Positions 37,687 to 45,748 of a stretch of 64,000 nucleotides of DNA are shown here, one piece after another. Under the pieces are notes generated by a model. It had not been told where the DNA came from. It searched no databases and was given only the letters and a program-made list of their open reading frames with translations. Each line of letters opens with the position of its first letter. The stretch's first letter is position 1. Position numbers and translations under genes: made by a program. Source of the DNA: Prevotella sp. oral taxon 475 (GTDB taxonomy: Bacteria; Bacteroidota; Bacteroidia; Bacteroidales; Bacteroidaceae); the NCBI RefSeq assembly GCF_018127805.1, contig NZ_CP072334.1:2272001-2336000 (forward strand), read 5' to 3'.

Positions 37687-38475
37687 TCAGTCCATACTGT
37701 AGGTGTGCACACTAGCCCCTTGTGCCGCGGGCAGATAGTTGATGCCCCACCAACACATCTGCAACAACACGAAACACGCCAGTAGCATATACAAAGCCGG
37801 CTTGATGCTACCGGGACGCGCCCTACGAAAATGCACGTAGGCCAAATAGGCCATCCACGTAGCGGCAGCCCAGGTTTCCTTCGGGTCCCACGCCCAATAA
37901 TGCCCCCAAGCCTCTTTGGCCCACAGCGCACCCATAAGCATGCCCAGCGTCATAAACGACAGACCTACGTAGACGAGGTTGTCGCTGATATCGAGTTCGT
38001 CGGCAGTGGGTGCCTCCTTCTTGAAAAACAGTAGATAGACGGCCATCACCGCGGCGGCTCCCAGCAAAGCGTAAGCAAACATATAGACAATGACGTGGGG
38101 TGCAAACCACGCACTTTGCAATGCCGGCATGAGGGTTTTGTTGTGTATCTCGGGTTTCAGCAGATTCACACCGATGAATACGGCAGAGAGCAAAGTGCTG
38201 AAAGAGAGAATCCACTTGTAACGCCAACGCACGAAAACGGCCACACCGGCAAAGGGCAAGAAGAGCGAATACCACAGACGGGTTTCGCCCATGGTGCGCA
38301 ACGGTGGACGTTCGAGCGACATCCAAAGGGCTATGATAAAACTGAAAAACACCAACAGTCCGGCCACGGTGGCAGCAACGGCCGTGCGGTTTTTACCTTT
38401 CCAGGCGGCCAGGGCTCCGGCTGCCCAAAGCAACACACTGGCGATGGCGAAGAAGATAAAATGGTTCCAAGTCAT
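37687..38475 (-). CDS. ccsA: Cytochrome c assembly protein CcsA/ResC
   Basis: 262 residues with about eight membrane segments. The tryptophan-rich heme-handling WWD-type motif is WGHYWAWDPKETWA (about residues 187-200). Conserved histidines in HVIVYMF and near the end (SVHTYSMD) fit the external heme ligands. Together with ResB it forms system II cytochrome c synthase, which attaches heme to CxxCH motifs outside the inner membrane. The start overlaps the end of resB by four bases. Its natural clients here are NrfH and NrfA. Confidence 0.92.
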   Translation of the reverse strand: MTWNHFIFFAIASVLLWAAGALAAWKGKNRTAVAATVAGLLVFFSFIIALWMSLERPPLRTMGETRLWYSLFLPFAGVAVFVRWRYKWILSFSTLLSAVFIGVNLLKPEIHNKTLMPALQSAWFAPHVIVYMFAYALLGAAAVMAVYLLFFKKEAPTADELDISDNLVYVGLSFMTLGMLMGALWAKEAWGHYWAWDPKETWAAATWMAYLAYVHFRRARPGSIKPALYMLLACFVLLQMCWWGINYLPAAQGASVHTYSMD

Positions 38476-39749
38476 TCTTGCAGTCCTTTCTCTGTTTCAG
38501 GGTTTGCCTTCGAGACGACGACGGAAGAAGATTTCCGGCGTTGCAGCGATAAAAACATACACACGGCTCCCAACATCATCATCCCCAATCCGGCGTAGAC
38601 GAAAGGTAACCACGGGTCGCTCACCAGTTCGAGCACGCTCGTCTCGCTCCATCTTCCCATCTGCGTGTCGTAAGACAGCTGGTAGATCTTCCATCCCTCG
38701 ATGCTCAGCGGCCGATTCACCTCGATGCGTTCGACGGCGTGAAGACCAGCTTTCGTCATTACCTCCACGGTGGAAACATATCGTTGCGGCTCGCGTTCGG
38801 GCATGGCGATGCACACTTTTCCATCGAGTGAGAGCACCTGATAGGGAAAGTGATAGCTGCCGCAGGTGGTCCAACCCGTCTTTTTCAGTCGGCCATCGGG
38901 CGATGTAGCCGTGATGTTCACCGCGCAAACAGCTCCCGAAGAGTGCCAAGGCAGATAGTTAGTAGTATCTCTCGTCATGAGCGGAGCCGCCTCGTCAAGT
39001 CGCTGATTCAGTCGAATGTGCCATCCCATCAGACTACCCGACCGAAAAGCGCTATCTAACAACAACGTCGCAGGTTTCTCCTTGGGAATCGGACTCCCCG
39101 TCTTTGCGTCTACCAACATCAACTTGGGCGGATATTCCTCGATGGTAAACCGTTTCAGTTGCATAGCGATGGGCAGGCTGTACACCTTCCCGTTATTGTC
39201 AGTAGCCCGCCATTCGGGCGACGAGAGGTGAACAGTCATCTTCAATCGTCGCATATCGGCGTTGCCCAAGGTGGCACAAAGCAGCACAACGAGCAGTCCG
39301 GTGTGGTTGAGCAAGAAAGGAACGTCGCGCCACCGAAAGTGAACCAATCGGTGAATCGTTGCCTGGGCCACGATAACCGACAGCCAAAGATACACCCATA
39401 CGAAAGCCCATTGCGATAGCATCTTCGACAATCCGAGTGGATCGGCCGAGGGATGTCCCTCGGGAACCTGTCGCGTCAGTCCCATGATGACCGTTAACAC
39501 CACGGCATAGACCAACGCCGGAACGGCCGATGCATAGGACGTGACGAAGCGAAAGGCATAAACGCGCCCCCGAAGGGCATACATGGCCATCATTGCCAAC
39601 CAATAGACGGCCAGCAAAACGATGTTGACAGGAAAGGCAAAGGCCTCCCAATTGATTCCGCCGACAGAGATCTACAACAGCAGACCCACAACCACCAGTC
39701 CGCCACCGATGAGGAAACCTTCTGTCAGTTTCCAAGGTTTATTCCACAT
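38472..39749 (-). pseudogene. resB: ResB/CcsB-like cytochrome c biogenesis gene with an in-frame TAG
   Basis: The full reading frame runs from ATG 39749 (MWNKPWKLTEGFLIGGGLVV) to the stop at 38472, but codon 26 is TAG (39672-39674), inside the first membrane segment; CAG would restore the frame. After the TAG the frame stays open for 400 codons with normal ResB features: four membrane segments in all and the large periplasmic domain (KMTVHLSSPEWRATDNNGKV, GWKIYQLSYDTQMGRWSE). No frameshift or second stop is present, so the lesion is recent, a read error, or is bypassed. A start downstream of the TAG would lose the first membrane segment. Confidence 0.85.
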
Positions 39750-40053
39750 ACTTCAATCAATAGCAACCCGACTATTCACAACAAAGGAGAGAAACGCCCA
39801 GAGAACAGTCACCGCAACAGCCTGTGCGGCCCCTCCTCTTCAACGCGTTTCTCACCTTATTATATAAATATCGTGCAGCTCCTTATTTCTTTCTTCTTTA
39901 TTGATCGCCTTCGATAGGCACTTAAGGCTTTAGAGAGAGCGTATTTCCTTCTTGCCTCTAACCTCTCTTGATGGCCTCGATGAGACCCGCAAGATGCATA
40001 AAAAGCACAGCTCCTTACAACTCATCTCCCTTTACTGCCTTTACTACAACATC
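39750..40053 (-). other. Gap between nrfA and resB with nested inverted repeat
   Basis: The 304 bases hold no gene. GAGAAACGC (39789-39797) and GCGTTTCTC (39845-39853) enclose a smaller hairpin CCGCA/TGCGG. A terminator or RNA processing site between nrfA and the biogenesis genes is possible. Confidence 0.4.
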
Positions 40054-41538
40054 TTAAATCTCGACCGACCGGCCCGCAGCTTGTGCCTTTTTCACCCACT
40101 GCGGTACGACCGTCTTGAGGAATTTCTCCTTATCGGCGTGACGTTTCTTCATGTCCAAACCGATGTAAGCCTGGGCTTTCTCTTTGGTGGAGATGTCGGG
40201 CATGGGCACATCTCCCGTGAAACCGTGTTGTGCCAGCACCTTCGAGATTCTCAATCGAGCCTGATTGGCATAGTCCAAACTATGCGAAAGGATGCGTATC
40301 ACCTCTTGTGGAGCATGGAAAGAAGCTCCATGGGAAGCCACAGCAAAGTCCCAACGCCACTGACTCTTCCGCAACAACTTCAGCACCGGCTCCATTTCCT
40401 TCGCCGAAGCCCCCTTGTCCCAAGCAAACTTCGCCTCGATATGCGCCGTAGCCAGTTCCTGTTCGGCTCGGTTTCTGATCTCGTTGCACTTGCGTTGACG
40501 TTCGTAAACATTCTGCCGAAGCGTCTCTGCGCTCTGCCGATGACACGTTTGACAAGTGCGTTCGATATGCGCCAGCGGACTCATAATGTGGTGATCAGTG
40601 TATTTCACACCACCTTCGTTGATGTAAGGCATGTGACAATCGGCGCAGGAAAGCCCACGTTGCCCATGAATACCCATTTTATGAATCTCGTAACCAGGGT
40701 GCTGTGCTTTCAAGATAGGAGCCTTACTGAGCGCGTGAGTGTAGTCGGAATAGTTTTGTGCATCGAAATACCGTTCGATGGCCTCTACCGTCATACCGCT
40801 GTCCTGGGGGAAAGTGAGATAGTTGGTACCCTTTTTAAAATAGTATTCGGTGTGACATTGTGCACAAACCAGCGATCGCATCTCCTGATGTGAAGCCTTG
40901 TTCACATCCTTCCCCACCCGTTGCCAAGCCTCGTAAAGGGCCGGACGGGCCGGTCTTAAATCCATCGTCTTCGAGTCGTGACAGTCCGAACAGCCTACGC
41001 TATTCATCACCTGATCTCCCCACTTCGACCATTGGGCCTGATAGAAAGCCCCCACGCCATGTTCTTTCATCAGTCGCGGAACGTCCGGACCCTTACAAGT
41101 CCAACACGTGCCGGGCTGCGGTTCCTTTCCTTCCGTTACGCCGGGAGCTCCCGTTCTCAGAATGGCGCGCATGTCTTCCACGGCATGATGGTGTCCGCGC
41201 GGTGTGTTATATTCCCACGAAAAAGCATAGCCCGCCCACAAAATCACCATATTGGGGCGTTGGGCCAACACGTCTACCGCGTTCGAACTATTAAATTCGC
41301 TCTTGAAAGTAGTGTCTGCCGTCTGCCGCCATGTTTCGTATTCGCGAGGAAAATCGCCGGCAAACTTCGAGTTGTCGGTAACGATTCCCTCCATCTTCAC
41401 CTTTCGATTGTTGAAGATACTCACCACCTCAGCCCTGCGTTCGAGCAGAGAAGAGACCAGCAGTCCAAGGATAAAGACGACAACCATCGAGCCGCCGAAG
41501 AGCATCCAGCCCTGCCAACGTTTTAATTGCTTTGCCAT
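40054..41538 (-). CDS. nrfA: Cytochrome c nitrite reductase, catalytic subunit
   Basis: Reduces nitrite to ammonium with six electrons in the periplasm. The 494 residues contain an N-terminal anchor/signal segment (residues 12-32), the catalytic heme motif CWTCK (145-149), whose Lys ligates the active heme, and four CxxCH motifs: CSDCH (183), CAQCH (225), CADCH (298) and CQTCH (329), for five hemes in all. The conserved Tyr follows CAQCHTEY. It lies 39 bases behind nrfH. Maturation needs the ResB/CcsA system encoded next, whose resB copy has a TAG. Confidence 0.97.
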   Translation of the reverse strand: MAKQLKRWQGWMLFGGSMVVVFILGLLVSSLLERRAEVVSIFNNRKVKMEGIVTDNSKFAGDFPREYETWRQTADTTFKSEFNSSNAVDVLAQRPNMVILWAGYAFSWEYNTPRGHHHAVEDMRAILRTGAPGVTEGKEPQPGTCWTCKGPDVPRLMKEHGVGAFYQAQWSKWGDQVMNSVGCSDCHDSKTMDLRPARPALYEAWQRVGKDVNKASHQEMRSLVCAQCHTEYYFKKGTNYLTFPQDSGMTVEAIERYFDAQNYSDYTHALSKAPILKAQHPGYEIHKMGIHGQRGLSCADCHMPYINEGGVKYTDHHIMSPLAHIERTCQTCHRQSAETLRQNVYERQRKCNEIRNRAEQELATAHIEAKFAWDKGASAKEMEPVLKLLRKSQWRWDFAVASHGASFHAPQEVIRILSHSLDYANQARLRISKVLAQHGFTGDVPMPDISTKEKAQAYIGLDMKKRHADKEKFLKTVVPQWVKKAQAAGRSVEI

Positions 41539-41577
41539 ATATCTTTTCAGTTTTTAGTTTCGTTGATTGGGATTCTT

Positions 41578-42177
41578 TCATTTTCGCCGCCCCAGCATGC
41601 CTTGCAGCCAGTCGGGCACAGGCGATTTGGGTAGTGGAACATCGGCTCCCGGTGTGGATGAGAGCGAATTCACCCCTCCATGGGGCACGTTTCGGTGGCA
41701 ATCCCAGCAGGCCATACCCTCGCCCCGCTTAGCCATCATGTAATCGATGCGCCCCGTTCGCACAAATTCTTGGTTGAGTTGCGTGTGGCAACGGATGCAA
41801 TTGTCCATAATCACCCCTGCACTGGCATCTTCGGCCGTGATGGCCTGCCGTTCATTGAAGGTGATAAACTTGCGCACATGGTTCATTCCGTCTTTCGCTT
41901 TAAAGAAATATTTAGCGAAGATATTGTTGTGTGGAACGTGGCAATCGTTGCAAGTGGCATCGCGTGCATGCGAAGAATGCATCCACGTGGCATAATAAGG
42001 TGTCATGATGTGGCAGTTGACACAGGCCGAAGGGTCGTCGGCCAGGTAGGTATGCATCCTGAGCAGATACATGAACAGTCCGCCCAAGCCCACCACCAAG
42101 CCTCCCATCACCAGCAAAAACATCTTTTGCCGGTAGGTCAATGCAGCCAAAATGGCATTCAGCTTCTCTTTTATCAT
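41578..42177 (-). CDS. nrfH: NrfH, membrane-bound tetraheme quinol dehydrogenase
   Basis: A NapC/NirT-type protein with one N-terminal membrane segment (KMFLLVMGGLVVGLGGLFMY) and four CxxCH motifs: CVNCH, CNDCH, CIRCH and CWDCH. It passes electrons from menaquinol to NrfA. Three in-frame starts exist (42228, 42186, 42177). The promoter at 42198-42228 predicts transcription from about 42191, which rules out 42228 and leaves only a few bases before 42186; 42177 (MIKEKLNAILAALTYRQK) is preferred. Confidence 0.95.
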   Translation of the reverse strand: MIKEKLNAILAALTYRQKMFLLVMGGLVVGLGGLFMYLLRMHTYLADDPSACVNCHIMTPYYATWMHSSHARDATCNDCHVPHNNIFAKYFFKAKDGMNHVRKFITFNERQAITAEDASAGVIMDNCIRCHTQLNQEFVRTGRIDYMMAKRGEGMACWDCHRNVPHGGVNSLSSTPGADVPLPKSPVPDWLQGMLGRRK

Positions 42178-42197
42178 GTTCGCCATCTTCTTTTTCG

Positions 42198-42228
42198 CAA
42201 AAATAGAGTTTATTTTTCTTCCTTCCAA
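42198..42228 (-). promoter_or_regulatory. Promoter of the nrfHA operon
   Basis: On the minus strand TTG (42226-42228) and TATTTTTG (42198-42205) are 20 bases apart, an exact match to the Bacteroidales promoter. Transcription would start about six bases further, giving a leader of only 5-15 bases. Confidence 0.7.
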
Positions 42229-42402
42229 TAAAAATCGAGAGATTCTTTAACAGAACGCAAACATTTAACGTCTATTAAGCCCTTGATTTAACACACATTC
42301 CATTTCCAGCTCCTTACAAATAAGGATTTTACGATTTATACAAGCCGATAAATTGACGAAAAGTAAGAAAACGAGCGCTTCGACCTATGTTATACCTTAT
42401 TT

Positions 42403-43430
42403 AACGTGAGTTCGACGAATTCAGAACAATGCAAGCTGTGTATCAATGGTCCTTTGTAAATTGATACACGGTTTCTTTGGAAACAGGCAATAGGCAGCAA
42501 TAGCCCCTAATAAGTTGACGATGAAATTGTCAAAGCATCTATTTCCTGAGTGTTCCACTTGTGCAATGTTCTTAAGTTCATCATTCACCGTTTCTATAAT
42601 GGCTCTTTTTCTGAGTAAAAGTCTGTCTGAAACACTCATTAAAGCTCCTTTCATGTTACTTTTCAATTTGGTAATAAGTTGTATTCCGTCAACGAAAAGC
42701 CTTTGAAAGAGGTTCTTGCTGATGTACCCCTTGTCACCGAACAGCTTACCATATATAAAATCTATGAATGCTTTGTACTCCAAAGGCTTACGGTCATCAA
42801 CATCTCCCGGCGTTATCATAAAGTTGAGAAGTTCTCCTTTCTCATTGCAAATCAAATGCAATTTGAAACCGAAGAACCAACCCATAGAGCATTTTCCTCT
42901 TTGGGCTATGCCTTTGAAAACTTTGTGAATATGTATTCTTTGGTTCTTGCAGACATGCAATGATGTACTGTCAACAAAGCTTATGCCCGTGCATTTTCCC
43001 AACAGGACTTTCTTGATAAACAAGGTTAAGGGTACGGCTACATCCCTTTCCAATTCTACTAAACGGTTATAAGAAACAACATTGGGAAACAGATGGTGAA
43101 GATGCTTGCATACTTTTTCAAGATAGAAATGTTTAAAGCAGCGATAACCGGAGTCGTGGAAAAGAATCATTATCAGCATGACTTCGGCCTTTGACATCGT
43201 GGAACTGCGATGATATTTTCTTTTCCCGGCAGGTTTTAGCGTATATTTTGCCGTCATAGCATCAAAAAACTTGCAGAAGTCGTCTGCCATACAAAATATT
43301 TCAGTAATTTTGTCTTCGGTGATCATAGCGATTTTTGTTTGTAATTATTTGAATGTTAACACCTTAAAATTACAACAAATTTCGCTAATCACCAAATCTA
43401 TAGACACTTATAATTCATCGAACTCACGTT
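42403..43430 (-). mobile_element. IS982 family insertion sequence, complete
   Basis: About 1028 bp, bounded by inverted repeats AACGTGAGTTCGACGAATT (42403-42421) and, on the other strand at the right end, AACGTGAGTTCGATGAATT (43412-43430), with one mismatch. It contains one full transposase gene. TTATTT lies next to the left end (42397-42402) and again at 43429-43434, a possible 6-bp target duplication that overlaps the right tip, so exact tips are uncertain. The right end abuts the last codon of the thioredoxin-fusion gene. Confidence 0.88.
42421..43326 (-). CDS. IS982 family transposase
   Basis: 301 residues, full length for the family. The DDE catalytic residues are visible as Asp119 (FVDSTSLH), Asp198 (FGDKGY) and Glu245 (IIETVNDELK). 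The N-terminal region is helical and DNA binding. It appears intact, so the element is probably active. A truncated copy of the same element lies at 55833-55964, identical over the first nine codons. Confidence 0.93.
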   Translation of the reverse strand: MITEDKITEIFCMADDFCKFFDAMTAKYTLKPAGKRKYHRSSTMSKAEVMLIMILFHDSGYRCFKHFYLEKVCKHLHHLFPNVVSYNRLVELERDVAVPLTLFIKKVLLGKCTGISFVDSTSLHVCKNQRIHIHKVFKGIAQRGKCSMGWFFGFKLHLICNEKGELLNFMITPGDVDDRKPLEYKAFIDFIYGKLFGDKGYISKNLFQRLFVDGIQLITKLKSNMKGALMSVSDRLLLRKRAIIETVNDELKNIAQVEHSGNRCFDNFIVNLLGAIAAYCLFPKKPCINLQRTIDTQLALF

Positions 43431-44583
43431 ATTTTATCATCTTTTGAATCATCAATTCCAGCTCTTCCGATTTAGGTCCCACGACCTGTTGTGGCAATCC
43501 CTTTGCGGGAATCATATATAAAGTAGGTAAAGCTCCGATGCCCAAATCCTTGGATAATTGTTGTTCTGTATCGTAATTGACTTTGAAGAATCGAATCTTT
43601 CCCTTATACTTTTCTGCTAACCGGTTGAGTAAAGGAGAGAGCCGTTTGCAAGGAACACACCATGTTGCCCAGAAGTCTATCACCGTGGGAACAGAGTCTT
43701 TATAGGCAAATTGATGATGGGTGGTATAGTCCCAGATATGATTCAAGAAGTAGGTTCGCCCTATTTCCTCCACCTTGCCATCCGTCATTATCGGTTGCTT
43801 TTCGACAGATGCGTCATAAGACGGCGCAGAAGAGTCGAAAGATTGGAAGTAAACGGCCGATTTAGTAAAGTCTATTGAAAGCAAGCCATGCCGCAACAGA
43901 TCGCGCCCAAGATAAGAATGAGCGGGCTGATTCGTTCTGACCGACACGGTCTGAATTGACGTGTTAGCGATTCGGATTGTGCAAGAATCCCCCTTCCCGA
44001 CACGTTGTAGGTCATCGGGCGTCAGACAAAGAAGCGAAGAAAAATCCAATGAAATGGGCAAAGCGTAATCCTTTCCATCAATAGAAACAGGTATCTTTAC
44101 CTCCTTTTCTGGTTCTGTAAGCAATCTAATCCGATTGCTCAATTTAATAAAACCGGGTCTGTAAGGGCTGGAAAAGGTTAGTTTGTGTTGCTTGGAATCG
44201 ATTGTCAAGATTACATTCCGCAGCATGTCAAGTCCCAATACTCCCACAACCTTACTCGTTCGGAAGGCCAACGGCCTCGTCGTATATGGAAAAATCCGTT
44301 CGTGGGCATACAGACTCTGCCCCAAGACGAGGGTGTGCGGAAGGGCGGGAGTAGCCTCTTTAGGAAGTGTTTCGCTAAACAAAGCCGTTTCTTTGGACAC
44401 ACTTAACACGAACAAAGCATCCCGACCATCCATTTGCAAAGTAACGGCTATGGAACCGTCATCCAACTGCTGATAGTCATAAGTTTCCTGAAGAGAGTTG
44501 GCCGATTGAGCAAACACGCTCGAATGTGTCGACAACAAACCGACCAAAAGGAAAAGAATAAACTTGAAAACACGCATAATCAT
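43429..44583 (-). CDS. Degenerate retropepsin-like lobes fused to thioredoxin
   Basis: 384 residues with a signal peptide (to about residue 25, SVFAQ). Residues 35-250 follow the layout of the upstream retropepsin-like paralogue (shared VGVLGLDMLRNV flap-like segment, YRPGFIKLSN against YRPKGLKLSD). The first DTG is lost (SVS at 61-63) and the second reads DFS (180-182). The last 110 residues are a thioredoxin domain with WCVPCK (308-313) and cis-Pro353 in ALPTLY. It begins four bases behind the paralogue. Thiol exchange in the periplasm coupled to a substrate-binding pepsin-like scaffold is the likely role. The stop codon is completed by the IS982 end. Confidence 0.8.
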   Translation of the reverse strand: MIMRVFKFILFLLVGLLSTHSSVFAQSANSLQETYDYQQLDDGSIAVTLQMDGRDALFVLSVSKETALFSETLPKEATPALPHTLVLGQSLYAHERIFPYTTRPLAFRTSKVVGVLGLDMLRNVILTIDSKQHKLTFSSPYRPGFIKLSNRIRLLTEPEKEVKIPVSIDGKDYALPISLDFSSLLCLTPDDLQRVGKGDSCTIRIANTSIQTVSVRTNQPAHSYLGRDLLRHGLLSIDFTKSAVYFQSFDSSAPSYDASVEKQPIMTDGKVEEIGRTYFLNHIWDYTTHHQFAYKDSVPTVIDFWATWCVPCKRLSPLLNRLAEKYKGKIRFFKVNYDTEQQLSKDLGIGALPTLYMIPAKGLPQQVVGPKSEELELMIQKMIK

Positions 44584-44587
44584 TTGT

Positions 44588-45748
44588 TTAACGCCGATGA
44601 ACAGGAATATCGAACTTCCGATTCCCTCGCTTCATCGTAATGATGGTTTCTGACGAAACAAGCCTATCGAAGATGTCAGAAATCGTTGTTTCACTCAACA
44701 GAAGGCGAGTAATATCTTTCCCATTGACGGCAACAACCTCATCACCGATGTTTAATCGGTCAGTCAGAGGTTCCCAAACCGCGGTTATTTCAAACCTTCC
44801 GTGGGCAGGAAGAATACTCACATCCCAGATGGGAGCTGCCTTCGCGAGATCCGCGGAAGCCTCTTCGTAGGGCTGAAAATAAAACCGTCCACGAGGATAA
44901 TCAATCGTTACGACACCGTATTTCAGCAATTCCGCGCCGAGTATTGTTGGCACATTGGGGGCGACAAGGCACGTAGCATTCTGAAAAGACTTACCACCCA
45001 GCGCGAATTCGCCCAGCTTAACCTGCTTCAAAGGCTTGGCTTCACCCAGCCCTTCAAGGCCTGCGCCCAACGTTCCTCTACCCTTCCGAACGACCGTTGC
45101 GGCCTGGGTCTGCGCTAAAAAAAGGTAATCCTTTTCGCTCATCGTAAGCAATTCGGGCACTCCTGTGTCGAACATGACCTGCACGGACGCGCCTGAAAAC
45201 GACAAAGGAAAGTTCACATGCCACGTCTCCGAATAAGCTAACGGAATGCCATCGCTTAGCTTCAGTCCCTTCGGACGATAAGGATAATAGAGGCGCAACT
45301 CACCTTTTGCCCCGTCCAAAGCCATGACAACATCCTTGAAGGCGTCACCGCCGAGGATTCCGACTACACCCAGTTCCCGAAATCCCTTGATATCGGGTAG
45401 CGCAATCGTAGTAAGCGACAGTTTCAGATTACTTCCAATCTTCACCTCGGGCAACCTTCCCATCGAATACATATTGGCCTTGCCGTTCATGTCGGCCGTC
45501 ACCTTGCTGGCTCCGGTCAGCTGTCCTCCCATCGCCTTTGCCTCCTCCCAAATGGTAGCGGTCTGCCCTCCGGTGTCCAAGATGTATCTGTATACCACCT
45601 GATTGACCGTGACAGGAACGATGATGCGTCCATATTTCATTTCATACCGTATCGTGTCGGCATACCGTTTGGTCGAAAGATCTTGCGCGACAAGCCTCAA
45701 CGGCAACAGCAGCAAGACGACGGAAAGAATATAATTGCGGCCTTTCAT
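44588..45748 (-). CDS. Two-lobed retropepsin-like aspartic protease with PDZ-like end
   Basis: 386 residues with a signal peptide (residues 1-22, ending VAQ). Two retropepsin-like lobes each keep the active-site motif: ILDTGGQ (DTG at 58-60) and MFDTGVP (DTG at 194-196), with flap-like GILGGDAFKDV at 130-140 and ILGAELLKYG later. About residues 310-386 form a PDZ-like domain (NIGDEVVAVNGKDITRL). It is the only protease-like member of this operon with intact catalytic residues. It overlaps the pseudo-subtilase gene by four bases, so the products are likely made together. Confidence 0.8.
   Translation of the reverse strand: MKGRNYILSVVLLLLPLRLVAQDLSTKRYADTIRYEMKYGRIIVPVTVNQVVYRYILDTGGQTATIWEEAKAMGGQLTGASKVTADMNGKANMYSMGRLPEVKIGSNLKLSLTTIALPDIKGFRELGVVGILGGDAFKDVVMALDGAKGELRLYYPYRPKGLKLSDGIPLAYSETWHVNFPLSFSGASVQVMFDTGVPELLTMSEKDYLFLAQTQAATVVRKGRGTLGAGLEGLGEAKPLKQVKLGEFALGGKSFQNATCLVAPNVPTILGAELLKYGVVTIDYPRGRFYFQPYEEASADLAKAAPIWDVSILPAHGRFEITAVWEPLTDRLNIGDEVVAVNGKDITRLLLSETTISDIFDRLVSSETIITMKRGNRKFDIPVHRR

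Noticed and set aside
39617..39749. Functional ResB by restart after the TAG
   Set aside because: Restart would remove most of the first membrane segment, and no suitable ATG with conserved context lies directly behind the TAG. It was kept as a pseudogene with doubt.
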